This document shows, piece after piece, positions 1 through 7,464 of a DNA stretch of 40,931 bases. Both the position numbers and the translations under genes were made by a program. Numbering within the stretch: the first letter of the stretch is position 1; each line of letters starts with the position of its first letter. The notes beneath the pieces are model-generated. The model worked only from the letters and a program-made list of their open reading frames with translations. It did not search any database and was not told where the DNA came from. Origin of the DNA: a virus; the IMG/VR virus record IMGVR_UViG_3300025147_000007, positions 1 to 40,931 of that record. One strand, 5' to 3'.

Positions 1-127
1 ATTTTAAAAGGTGAATTAGAACGTACCTTAAAGCCTACTAGAGGTGCTAATAATATTAATGGTGAAAGTATAGGTTATGGCAACAAGCGCATTACTAGTG
101 ATAGCATGGCGGTTATTAAAGATACCA
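1..127. repeat. Terminal duplication, left copy (circular-genome overlap)
   Basis: Bases 1-127 are identical to 40805-40931. The reading frame of the giant gene runs through both copies without interruption, so this is the overlap of a circular (or circularly permuted) assembly, not two separate loci. A length of exactly 127 matches a common assembly k-mer size, so it should not be taken as a true phage terminal repeat. Confidence 0.93.
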
Positions 128-3100
128 CAGGCGCAAGTTATGAGAAAATCAATAAAGCACTTGATAATATTATAGTAGATCATGGCAAAGAAAATAACGC
201 ATTATCTAAAAGAGTTGAATTAATCATAGATGATAGATTAACTAATGGTTACGTTGATGATACTTTAGGACAGAATATTCCTAAGCATGGTGAATATCTT
301 CAAGAGAAACAATTTATTGACAATATGCCACAACAACTAAATACAAGCACATTTAAAAAACCACAATCAAAAATAATAACTTCTAGTGCCAATATGGATA
401 GTACACCTAATAATAATTTCGGTTCAACCGAAAGATTTAACGCAACACATACACCAGAAGGTGTTGATTTTAGTGGTAAGCCTGCAAAGGTGAGTAAAGT
501 TTATTCTAACACTTTACAAAATACTGATACATTAAGCAAAGTTGAAAAAAATATGTTAGATCAGAATGATTTTAAATACGATCCTAAAACTGAACAAATG
601 AGTTTAGATAATGCACGAGCAAGAATCAACAATGATATAAATGGAGAAATAAAAAACCTTAATGCTAAAGAAGTTTACACTGGTGAAGATGTTGATACCA
701 TGTTTGGAATACTTGGAGATAAGTTATTACCCGAAGCACAAGCAAGCGGAAATAATACAGAGGTTAAAAACTGGCTTAAAAATATCCGTAAAGCAGGAAC
801 TACAGGCGGTCAAGAGGTTCAATCTTTTGCTAAGTATTCTCGTACTGGTGAGGGGAAATTAATAGAAATGCAAAGGGTAGTAGATAAGGTAGAGGACAAC
901 TTGAAAAAGGTTAATCCTACTCTAATTGATGGCATAGATAAACAAACTAAAGAAGTTATTGATACTCTTAACACTGCACATAAGGAAGCCATTACAGAAA
1001 CCGCTAAAACATTTGAAACACCTACAACTCCTAAAACTAAAGGGAATCTAACACCTAAGTTAAAAACTCCTAAAGTTGAGTTGTTGCCATCACAAATATT
1101 AGCTAAAAAGATACAAAATACAGTTAATCCGAAGACACCACAAGAAAAGTCAATGATTAACAAAATGATAAGTGAATTATATGGAGTAGCCAAAGAATCA
1201 CCTATAGAGGGTGGCTTAACTAATAAACTCAAACCTTTAAATGATGTTGCAGACGCTTTAAACAATCGTGAACACTATGCAATAACTTGGACTAACGCAA
1301 AAGAAATAGTTAAGGCACAATTTAAAGATAATCCAGAAGCACTAGCAATATTGAATGATTATTTTGAAAAAGGAATTAAACCACCATTTTCAATGAGTAA
1401 ATTTAATAGTGCTTATAATCAAGGTGCTAAAGAGTTAAAAATAAATATGTCTGATATTGTTAAAAACTATTATAAAACAGGCACAGAAACTAAGCAGGGA
1501 TTAATAGACTATTTAGTAAAAGAATCAAAATTAACAGGTGATGAAGCCAAAACACTTGCGAATACAATAGACACTAAATTTAGAACAATTAAAAAACAGA
1601 AATCAGAAGAATATTTGTTAAGTGTATTTAAAGATAAAAACGCAAGCGTTAAAAATACTAATAAATTAAGTAATATAGAAGCCTTATCTAATACTGGCGC
1701 GTTCGTTAATGATAATTATAAAAATAAGGTTGCTGAAAGGTTAACTCCCGAACTTAGAAAGCTTATAGGGTTTAATCCTAAAGGCACAGTTGCTAAGGTT
1801 GTTGATGAATCTATTATGAGTTTTGAGGACATTGTAAAGGGTGGAGTAGGCAAGATAGGCACGCAAAGAACTCTATTCCTTAAATCACTTGAAGATAATT
1901 TAAAAGTCAATCCAAAAGATGCTGCAACAATATTAAAAGCAGCAGAAGAAGAATTTAACTCTTTAACAAAAACTAAACAAACTCAAATATTAAATAATAT
2001 GTTTAAAGAAAAAGCACCAGTGGTTAAAAAATCCGTAGTTGATAAAGTTATGGAATTAATTAATTTAGAAGCATACGACAAACAATCTATTCGTGATCTA
2101 ATTAAAGCAAAAGAGGGATTACCATTACTTGAATCTAGCGATATTAAGTTTATAACTGATAATATGGAGAAATACAGTAATGCAATACCCGACAGTTACG
2201 AGCAAAGAATGAGACTGGCTAAAGTAGGGAAATTAATAGCTAATAAAACACCATCAACAGGAATAGAAAAACTTCAAGCAGCGCAAAGAATTTCTATGTT
2301 ATTCAACACGAAATCTACAGTTACTAGAAATCCTTTAGGAAATACATTGCTCGGAACTTTAGAGGGAGTTAAAAAGAATACATTCGGTATTCCTTTAGAT
2401 ATTGCTACAACTAAGCTTAGGAATATAGGCTTTGCTAAACAAGGCAAACCGTTAGTTGGCAGAACTCAATTATTTAATCCTTTAGGTGACTTAACTAACA
2501 ACGCTAAAGGTGCTAAACAAGGTGTTAAAGAATGGTTATTAGACATTAAAAATAATGTAGATACTTCTCCAGTTGGCGGTGGTGTAGAACTTCCTACAAA
2601 GACCAATATATTTAATGAAGAAGCTAAAAATCCAATTCAAAGAAGTATTAATATAGCAGCTAACAAAATTCATGCGGTAGTCGGTAGAGCGTTAAAATTA
2701 GGTGATACACCATTCTTCAATGCAGCTTATGCAGAGAGAATAGGAGAACTTAAAAGGCTTAATAAAACTAATATCATTACTGATGCTATGAAACAAGATG
2801 CACATTTATTCGGTTTAGAACGAACTTTACAGAACGATAGTGCTATGAGCTCTATGTTTAGAGGACTTAAAAAAGGTAACTTTAACGGAAAGCATAAAGG
2901 TGCTGAATTAGTTTATCAAGTAGTAGCAACTTTAGAACTACCCTTTGCTTCAACTCCTGGTAACATTTTAGATAAGTTTATAGACTACGGACCAGGGGGA
3001 ATATTGAAAGCAACAGGACACGCACTCTATACTCATGGTAAAGGAACTTTCAATCAAAAGAAATTCGTTGATGTATTAGCTAGAGGTATGACTGGTACAG

Positions 3101-4086
3101 GACTTGCAGTGGCAGGGTTCTTTATGGCTAAGAATGGATATTTAACAGGCGCTAGAGATAAAGATAATAAAATTGAAGGAACTGAATCAGCACTAGGGAA
3201 GGCTAATTATGCTTATAAAATAGGTAATGAATATACTACTATAGATTGGGCATTGCCTGCAAGTGCGCCTTTAATGATGGGTGCAGATTTTTATAATTCA
3301 AGCAATAAAGGTAAGGGATTTAGTCAATCGCTAATAGATGGCGCAGGAAGTGGAGTTAATTTAATGTTTAATTCTACATTATTACAAGGGCCTAGTAGAG
3401 CGTTAGGTGGCTATAATCCCGCTACAAGTATTTCTAATTCATTAATGGGAACTACTACACAAGCAGTACCAACATTATTAAATCAAGCAAGACAATTAAG
3501 TGATGTATATAAAAGAGAAACTTATTCAGATAATAAAGTACAACAAACTGTTAATAAACTTGTAAACAGAATACCATTTGCGTCAAAAACTTTACCTAGA
3601 AGTGTTGATGTTTTCGGTAATGATGTTAAATTATATCAAGGTAAAAATAGTGTAGGGAATGTTATGTTTAGTCCTGCTTTTAAAACAACTTATAATCCTA
3701 CACCAACGCAACAATATGCAATGGATATATATAAAAATACTGGTAGTGATGCAGCAATGCCAATTAAAACCGCCAATTATATAACTTTTAAAGGTGATAA
3801 AATATCGCTTACTAGCGAGGAAAATATTAGTTTACAAAAGAATGTAGCAAGTCAGACATTAAAGGCACTAGAAATGTTAAGAACACAGGGAGAACCTGCA
3901 AATGATGCAACTGCTGCAATGATGCAAGGTTTAATTACTAGCATAAAAACAGATGAACAAAATAAAATATTAAATAATAGAGGAATTTCCACGAGAATAC
4001 CGAAACCAGACTTAGAAGCAAAATTAAGAGCAAAAGAAAAAACTGAGAATAAAGCAAAGATATTAGAACATTTAAAAATTAGATAA
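1..4086 (+). CDS. Giant internal virion / DNA-ejection protein (C-terminal part, gene spans the circle junction)
   Basis: This is the last 1,361 codons of a 1,719-aa protein whose start is at 39731; the frame is open from base 1, and the ATG at 106 is internal. It has no catalytic motif I can identify. The early part (around KPTRG and MTGASY-like residues, roughly 20-110 from the junction) resembles a conserved segment of very large 'polyvalent' proteins of Gram-positive phages and mobile elements. The middle is lysine/asparagine-rich and probably helical. The last third has an NPLGN-type stretch followed by a region with a hydrophobic helix (GTGLAVAGFFMA), like the C-terminal domain of large ejection proteins of short-tailed phages. 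It lies between the other internal-protein candidate and the lysis genes. The ejection role is inferred from size, position and the absence of a tape measure. Confidence 0.7.
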   Translation: MLKGELERTLKPTRGANNINGESIGYGNKRITSDSMAVIKDTTGASYEKINKALDNIIVDHGKENNALSKRVELIIDDRLTNGYVDDTLGQNIPKHGEYLQEKQFIDNMPQQLNTSTFKKPQSKIITSSANMDSTPNNNFGSTERFNATHTPEGVDFSGKPAKVSKVYSNTLQNTDTLSKVEKNMLDQNDFKYDPKTEQMSLDNARARINNDINGEIKNLNAKEVYTGEDVDTMFGILGDKLLPEAQASGNNTEVKNWLKNIRKAGTTGGQEVQSFAKYSRTGEGKLIEMQRVVDKVEDNLKKVNPTLIDGIDKQTKEVIDTLNTAHKEAITETAKTFETPTTPKTKGNLTPKLKTPKVELLPSQILAKKIQNTVNPKTPQEKSMINKMISELYGVAKESPIEGGLTNKLKPLNDVADALNNREHYAITWTNAKEIVKAQFKDNPEALAILNDYFEKGIKPPFSMSKFNSAYNQGAKELKINMSDIVKNYYKTGTETKQGLIDYLVKESKLTGDEAKTLANTIDTKFRTIKKQKSEEYLLSVFKDKNASVKNTNKLSNIEALSNTGAFVNDNYKNKVAERLTPELRKLIGFNPKGTVAKVVDESIMSFEDIVKGGVGKIGTQRTLFLKSLEDNLKVNPKDAATILKAAEEEFNSLTKTKQTQILNNMFKEKAPVVKKSVVDKVMELINLEAYDKQSIRDLIKAKEGLPLLESSDIKFITDNMEKYSNAIPDSYEQRMRLAKVGKLIANKTPSTGIEKLQAAQRISMLFNTKSTVTRNPLGNTLLGTLEGVKKNTFGIPLDIATTKLRNIGFAKQGKPLVGRTQLFNPLGDLTNNAKGAKQGVKEWLLDIKNNVDTSPVGGGVELPTKTNIFNEEAKNPIQRSINIAANKIHAVVGRALKLGDTPFFNAAYAERIGELKRLNKTNIITDAMKQDAHLFGLERTLQNDSAMSSMFRGLKKGNFNGKHKGAELVYQVVATLELPFASTPGNILDKFIDYGPGGILKATGHALYTHGKGTFNQKKFVDVLARGMTGTGLAVAGFFMAKNGYLTGARDKDNKIEGTESALGKANYAYKIGNEYTTIDWALPASAPLMMGADFYNSSNKGKGFSQSLIDGAGSGVNLMFNSTLLQGPSRALGGYNPATSISNSLMGTTTQAVPTLLNQARQLSDVYKRETYSDNKVQQTVNKLVNRIPFASKTLPRSVDVFGNDVKLYQGKNSVGNVMFSPAFKTTYNPTPTQQYAMDIYKNTGSDAAMPIKTANYITFKGDKISLTSEENISLQKNVASQTLKALEMLRTQGEPANDATAAMMQGLITSIKTDEQNKILNNRGISTRIPKPDLEAKLRAKEKTENKAKILEHLKIR

Positions 4087-4097
4087 GGAGGTTTAAA

Positions 4098-4190
4098 GTG
4101 TTAAAAGATATTTTCATAGTTTCATTTATTTTAGTGTTATTATTTTCAACACCTTTGAATAAATGGATAAATAAAAACAAAGAACCTTAG
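4098..4190 (+). CDS. Small single-pass membrane protein (30 aa)
   Basis: A GTG start sits 6 bases after AAGGAGG, and the frame runs 30 codons. The product is one hydrophobic helix (IFIVSFILVLLFS) followed by a lysine-rich tail, so it should be an inner-membrane peptide with a cytoplasmic or external basic end. It lies directly after the giant virion gene and before the holin, so a lysis accessory role is possible but unproven. The end of the gene overlaps the left arm of a terminator. Confidence 0.55.
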   Translation: MLKDIFIVSFILVLLFSTPLNKWINKNKEP

Positions 4191-4208
4191 TTAATAGGGT
4201 TCTTTTTT
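4179..4208 (+). terminator. Rho-independent terminator after the virion gene block
   Basis: The stem AAGAACC/GGTTCTT with a short AT-rich loop is followed by a run of six T. It closes the late structural transcript just before the lysis genes. Confidence 0.8.
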
Positions 4209-4218
4209 AATGTCAAAA

Positions 4219-4282
4219 AGAGAGTGCATAGTTAAAGCCATTACACTCTCTTAAAAACCACTCTAATTAAAGAGTAATTAGA
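4219..4282. repeat. Two consecutive inverted repeats before the holin
   Basis: The first is a perfect 9-bp stem AAGAGAGTG/CACTCTCTT (4219-4227 with 4244-4252). The second is a perfect 8-bp stem TCTAATTA/TAATTAGA around a 5-base loop (4262-4269 with 4275-4282). Neither has a T-run. They occupy the 4209-4327 gap, so they are probably structures in the leader of the lysis mRNA or operator sites. Confidence 0.55.
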
Positions 4283-4327
4283 ATATTACTCCTTGTTTAG
4301 ATAAAAAACAATAGGAGGTTTTTAACA

Positions 4328-4531
4328 ATGGATGCAATTTTAACTAAAGCAATTAGCGAGGGTCTTGGGTATGGACTATTTGTAATATTACTATTTTATG
4401 TTTTAAAGAAACAAGAAACAAGGGACATAAATAGTGAAGCAAGAGAAGCTAAATATCAATCAATAATAGAGGAATTAACTAGCACGGTAAATGTAAAACT
4501 TGATAGATTAATTGATAAGTTAGAAAAATAA
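4328..4531 (+). CDS. UviB/BhlA-family holin-like protein
   Basis: A 67-aa protein with one N-terminal membrane helix (about residues 12-27, GYGLFVILLFYVLKK) followed by a charged helical tail (IIEELTSTVNVKLDRLIDKLEK). This layout is that of the BhlA/UviB family known from Bacillus and Clostridium phages and the clostridial bacteriocin plasmid UviB. It would sit in the cytoplasmic membrane and permit endolysin release. ATAGGAGG lies upstream, and the endolysin starts 9 bases downstream, so the two are co-translated. Confidence 0.8.
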   Translation: MDAILTKAISEGLGYGLFVILLFYVLKKQETRDINSEAREAKYQSIIEELTSTVNVKLDRLIDKLEK

Positions 4532-4540
4532 GGAGGAGTT

Positions 4541-5251
4541 ATGGACAAGTTAGTATCTAAAAATTGCGTTAATTTTGTAAAAAGCTTTGAAGGATTTTCA
4601 CCTATTCCCTACTTTGATATAGTTGGAGTTAAAACGCTAGGCTACGGAATGACAGGAAAAGAAATAGAAGGCTTAAAAAGTGTAACGGAAGTACAAGCTA
4701 GTAATATGCTAGAAGATTTATTGAATATCAACTATGCTCTACCTATCAAGAATAACCTCGATATTAAGCACGTAACGCTATCACAGAACCAATTTGATGC
4801 AATAGTGTCTATGGCATATAACATAGGCTTAGGTGGCTTACTAGGAAGTTCCTTGTATAAGAATATATGTAATGGTAGTGTCGATAGAAATTTAATTATA
4901 TCTAACTTTAGAGTATGGAGCAAAGCAGGGGGTAAAACAGTAGCAGGACTATTAAGAAGAAGAACAGAAGAAGCTGCAATGTTTTTCAGTACAAGTAATA
5001 TTTTAGAGGAGGAAACGGAAATGATTGATTTTACCGTAGAACAAAAGGCAAGGCAACAAGCATTTAAGGTACCTAATAACAATAATGTGGTTCCTAAGGG
5101 TGATAACATAACACCGCTTAACGGTGGAGGATGGATTGAGAGGGTAAAAGATGGCCGAGTAATAACTCATTTATCCAGGGTTACTTATTACACGCTACAT
5201 TCAAATGGTTCAATGACATTAACTCATTGCGGAGAGGTTAGAAATATTTAA
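4541..5251 (+). CDS. Endolysin, GH24 (T4-type) lysozyme with C-terminal extension
   Basis: Residues about 5-155 form a phage lysozyme domain that hydrolyses the glycan backbone of peptidoglycan. The catalytic triad pattern of this family is visible: E17 in KSFEGF, D26 and T32 in the following YFD...KTLGYG segment. The RRR..E motif near residue 145 is typical of the domain end. The last 76 residues are unrelated to lysozyme and probably bind the cell wall. No signal peptide is present, so export depends on the holins. GAGGAGG plus ATG at 5021, in frame, offers a second translation start at the domain boundary. Confidence 0.9.
   Translation: MDKLVSKNCVNFVKSFEGFSPIPYFDIVGVKTLGYGMTGKEIEGLKSVTEVQASNMLEDLLNINYALPIKNNLDIKHVTLSQNQFDAIVSMAYNIGLGGLLGSSLYKNICNGSVDRNLIISNFRVWSKAGGKTVAGLLRRRTEEAAMFFSTSNILEEETEMIDFTVEQKARQQAFKVPNNNNVVPKGDNITPLNGGGWIERVKDGRVITHLSRVTYYTLHSNGSMTLTHCGEVRNI
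5021..5251 (+). CDS. Probable separately initiated C-terminal endolysin domain (76 aa)
   Basis: GAGGAGG at 5006-5012 stands 8 bases before an in-frame ATG at 5021, exactly where the lysozyme domain ends. Internal starts of this kind make free wall-binding subunits in several clostridial and other Gram-positive phage endolysins. The peptide contains a central GGGWIERV segment and ends in a threonine-rich beta-like stretch. Use of this start is inferred only from the ribosome-binding site. Confidence 0.5.
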   Translation: MIDFTVEQKARQQAFKVPNNNNVVPKGDNITPLNGGGWIERVKDGRVITHLSRVTYYTLHSNGSMTLTHCGEVRNI

Positions 5252-5297
5252 AAGGGCGGTGATCTTCTTTTCTAAATAAATTAAACGGAGGTTTATT

Positions 5298-5492
5298 ATG
5301 GATTTAAAAGCAAGAATGAAAAATAAGTATTTTTGGGTAGCTGCTGCTGCACTCGTAGTGGCGGTAGTTAATCAAGTCAATCCAAGTCTAGTACCTACAA
5401 ACTATGAAACAACTTTAAATATAGTCTTAACTTCACTTGTGGCTATGGGTATATTATTAGATCCTACTTCTCCTGGACTAAGTGATAAATAA
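5298..5492 (+). CDS. Holin, phi-LC3 family
   Basis: A 64-aa protein with two hydrophobic helices (YFWVAAAALVVAVVNQV and TLNIVLTSLVAMGILL) and the family hallmark C-terminus DPTSPGLSD, close to the usual DPTTPGL.D. It has an ACGGAGG ribosome-binding site. It is the second holin-like gene in the cassette, on the other side of the endolysin from the UviB-like one. The two may act as holin and antiholin or as a two-component system. Confidence 0.88.
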   Translation: MDLKARMKNKYFWVAAAALVVAVVNQVNPSLVPTNYETTLNIVLTSLVAMGILLDPTSPGLSDK

Positions 5493-5498
5493 TCTATT

Positions 5499-5531
5499 GG
5501 CCATGGCATAAATTGCTATGGTCTTTTTTTA
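5499..5531 (+). terminator. Terminator after the lysis cassette
   Basis: A 10-bp stem GGCCATGGCA/TGCTATGGTC with two G-U pairs and a 5-base loop, then seven T. It ends the late transcript. Confidence 0.85.
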
Positions 5532-5566
5532 TTTGCCATGATATTATGGTCATGGGGTGATATATA

Positions 5567-5959
5567 ATGGAATTTTCCATAGAACAACTTAATATTATAA
5601 ACAATAGACTAGCCAAGGGTGAAAGCATACGGTCAATAAGTACAGATTTAAAATTAAACAAGTCTACAATATCAACTACATTTCGTAAGCATGGATATAT
5701 ATTTATTAAAGAAACTAAACAATTCGACTTAATGCCGCTAACTGTCCAAACTGAAATAGTAGCTAACAAACCAGTTAAAGAAAATATATTTAAAATACCA
5801 ACCAAGACTAAGAAGAAAATTGAAACTAAGGCTTTTAATGTAGTTATGAAACTTAGTCTAGTAGATAAAATTGACCTTATAGCACAATCTAAAGGCTATT
5901 CTAGGAATGGTATTATCAATATCATGTGTGAAGTATTTTTATCAAATATGGATAAATAG
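5567..5959 (+). CDS. HTH plus ribbon-helix-helix DNA-binding regulator
   Basis: A 130-aa protein. Residues about 5-45 are a helix-turn-helix of the kind found in resolvases and transposases (RLAKGESIRSISTDLKLNKS). The linker is basic, and residues about 90-128 look like an RHH/CopG-type segment (AFNVVMKLSLVDKIDLIAQSKGYSRNGIINI). A weak ribosome-binding site (GGGGTGA) precedes the ATG. It stands alone between two terminators, so it is its own transcription unit. Two DNA-binding modules in one small protein suggest a copy-control, partition or lysogeny regulator of the episome; which of these is not decidable from sequence. Confidence 0.6.
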   Translation: MEFSIEQLNIINNRLAKGESIRSISTDLKLNKSTISTTFRKHGYIFIKETKQFDLMPLTVQTEIVANKPVKENIFKIPTKTKKKIETKAFNVVMKLSLVDKIDLIAQSKGYSRNGIINIMCEVFLSNMDK

Positions 5960-5960
5960 C

Positions 5961-5991
5961 AAGGCTAGGGAGAAATCCTTAGTCTTTTTTT
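5961..5991 (+). terminator. Terminator
   Basis: The stem GGCTAGGGA/TCCTTAGTC (two G-U pairs, GAAA loop) is followed by seven T, just after the stop codon of the HTH-RHH gene. Confidence 0.82.
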
Positions 5992-6030
5992 ATTTGTTTA
6001 AAAATAATTATAAAATGTTACACAAAAAGA

Positions 6031-6059
6031 TGTACACTTATTCACTGTTGTGCTATACT
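6031..6059 (+). promoter_or_regulatory. Promoter for the small RHH operon
   Basis: TGTACA, a 17-bp spacer and TATACT, with an extended -10 TG (TGCTATACT). It lies 37 bases before the RHH start codon. Confidence 0.55.
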
Positions 6060-6095
6060 GTAAATATACAGAATATTATGTTAGGGGGTTTAATA

Positions 6096-6245
6096 ATGGC
6101 AAAACGTGCTAATTTCAGTGTTGACGAAAAAGTTTTAGAATCATTTAGAAAAGTTTGCAAAGAAAATTATATCAATCAATCAGCTATAATCACCGCTACA
6201 ATGAAAGAAATAATTGAGAAATACAGTAAGGAGGATAAAAGATAA
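6096..6245 (+). CDS. Ribbon-helix-helix (CopG/Arc-like) regulator, 49 aa
   Basis: The frame is open further upstream, but TAGGGGG at 6082-6088 selects the ATG at 6096. The product reads as one RHH unit: a short beta strand (RANFSVDEKVLESF), helix, turn with NQSA, helix. Such proteins bind DNA as dimers and often repress their own promoter. It is the first gene of a three-gene operon with overlapping stop/start pairs (TAAATG). Its target is unknown. Confidence 0.6.
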   Translation: MAKRANFSVDEKVLESFRKVCKENYINQSAIITATMKEIIEKYSKEDKR

Positions 6246-6392
6246 ATGACCAAATATTTCAAAGCAATATATCAAGACAATTCATCAAGCTTATTCAGTT
6301 GTAACAATCAACAAGCCATTCTATTATTTGGAATGTTTGTGGCTAGTAAAGGCGGTAGATTGGTTGAAATTAAAAAGGAGGGTAAAAAATAA
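6246..6392 (+). CDS. Hypothetical protein, 48 aa
   Basis: The ATG directly abuts the stop of the RHH gene. No family recognised. It has a hydrophobic middle (AILLFGMFVASKGG) that could be a short membrane or buried helix and a basic C-terminus. An internal AAGGAGGG near its end serves the next gene. It is supported by operon position and translational coupling. Confidence 0.45.
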   Translation: MTKYFKAIYQDNSSSLFSCNNQQAILLFGMFVASKGGRLVEIKKEGKK

Positions 6393-6572
6393 ATGGAAAA
6401 TTATATCGTAAATATTGGTTTTAAAGTAGAAAAGCATTGTTGCAATTGTCCACTTAAAGAAACAGAGGATTCGTGTGCGTTGCAAGTATGTAAAAATTTT
6501 AATTCATGGGAAGAACAAATGAGAGAATGTCCGCTGATAAACGCAAAACAAAATGTATTGTTAAAAAAATAA
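6393..6572 (+). CDS. Cysteine-rich small protein, 59 aa
   Basis: Starts one base after the preceding stop, with AAGGAGGG upstream. Six cysteines in a CCNCP...C...C...C pattern (about residues 16-46) suggest a small zinc-binding fold. The family is not recognised. It is one of several tiny Cys-rich proteins in this genome. Confidence 0.5.
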   Translation: MENYIVNIGFKVEKHCCNCPLKETEDSCALQVCKNFNSWEEQMRECPLINAKQNVLLKK

Positions 6573-6801
6573 TTTTTCTAAAAGGAAAACAATATATACT
6601 AAAAGAAAAAATAGGTGATATAATGATTATACCGCAAGTACAAAAAAAGAAAAATACCAGATGTGGTTATCTGGTAAATTGAAGACTATTCCATATATTT
6701 AGTTAGTTGCATACTTAATCTTATAATTATAGTATACACTAATTTCAATAAAAAATACATGGGAATGTCTTCTAAAATAAATTTATTTAGGAGGATTCAC
6801 A
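6573..6801 (+). promoter_or_regulatory. Structured leader region of the replication operon
   Basis: This 229-bp gap holds a potential 19-codon leader ORF (6623-6682) with a GGTGATATA site, overlapped by a perfect 8-bp hairpin TACCAGAT/ATCTGGTA (6655-6676). A long-range imperfect inverted repeat pairs GAAGAC.ATTCC (6681-6692) with GGAAT.GTCTTC (6762-6772). A weak promoter-like TTGCAT-17-TAGTAT lies at 6707-6735. The layout is compatible with attenuation or antisense control of the replication gene downstream. Confidence 0.4.
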
Positions 6802-7464
6802 ATGGAACATGCTTTTAATATTGAACTTGCTCAAAAATATGGTGTTGATGAAGCAATAGTAATTAAAAATTTGCATTTTTGGATAATTAAAAATAAGGCA
6901 AATAGAACACATTTTTATGATGGTTTTTATTGGACTTATAACAGTACGAGAGCGTTTACTGAATTATTTCCATATTGGAGTGAAAGACAAATTGACAGAG
7001 TTTTGAAATCACTTAAAGATAAAGGGGCCATTTTAATAGGAAATTACAATAAAGTTGGGTATGATAGAACTCGTTGGTTTACCTTAACAATGGCAGTAAC
7101 AGACATTATACCATATGGTGGAATGGATTCCACCGAACAGTGTAATGGATTTAACCGAAAGGTTGTACCTATACCAGATATAAACACTGATATAAACACA
7201 GATAAAATATGGAGCCTTTACCCAAATAAAAAAGGAAAGGCCTCGGCTATGAAATCTATACCTAAATTATTAAAAAGTATAGGCTATGAAACTTTAGAAA
7301 AATGTATTGAAAAGTTTATTAGAGAAAATAAGAAAACTGATATTAAATATATTCCATATGGTAGTACTTTTTTTAATGGTGGATATATGGATTATTTAGA
7401 AAATTCAAAAGAAATCATAACTAAGCCTAAAGTTCATGTAACGGAGGTGGCTTATTGTGAATGA
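6802..7464 (+). CDS. Phage replisome organiser / DnaD-like replication initiator
   Basis: A 220-aa protein. Residues about 1-110 resemble the winged-helix N-terminus of Gram-positive phage replication proteins (FNIELAQKYGVDEAIVI..., then a WSERQIDRVLKSLKDKGAI recognition-helix region). A linker with two DINTD repeats follows. The C-terminal 75 residues carry the WSLYPNKKGKASA...YIPYGSTFFNGGYMDY motif common to phage replication organisers. It likely opens the phage origin and loads the primase-helicase encoded by the next gene, which it overlaps by 8 bases. TTTAGGAGG precedes the start. It is distinct from the plasmid-type RepA at 14468. Confidence 0.7.
   Translation: MEHAFNIELAQKYGVDEAIVIKNLHFWIIKNKANRTHFYDGFYWTYNSTRAFTELFPYWSERQIDRVLKSLKDKGAILIGNYNKVGYDRTRWFTLTMAVTDIIPYGGMDSTEQCNGFNRKVVPIPDINTDINTDKIWSLYPNKKGKASAMKSIPKLLKSIGYETLEKCIEKFIRENKKTDIKYIPYGSTFFNGGYMDYLENSKEIITKPKVHVTEVAYCE

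Noticed and set aside
1-127. Direct terminal repeats of a linear phage genome
   Set aside because: The repeat is exactly 127 bases, a usual k-mer length, and lies inside a continuous coding frame. Circular assembly overlap explains it better.
819-1265. Long minus-strand frames inside the giant gene and others (for example 4732-5109, 18747-19244, 39787-40122)
   Set aside because: They mirror strongly coding + strand genes, lack ribosome-binding sites, and have sequence typical of shadow frames.
106-4086. A complete 1,326-aa gene starting at ATG 106
   Set aside because: The frame is open upstream to base 1 and, through the circle join, back to ATG 39731 with TAGGAGG. The ATG at 106 has no ribosome-binding site.
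5907-6095. A longer RHH protein starting near 5907
   Set aside because: The extension overlaps the preceding gene and crosses a terminator and a promoter; TAGGGGG selects the start at 6096.
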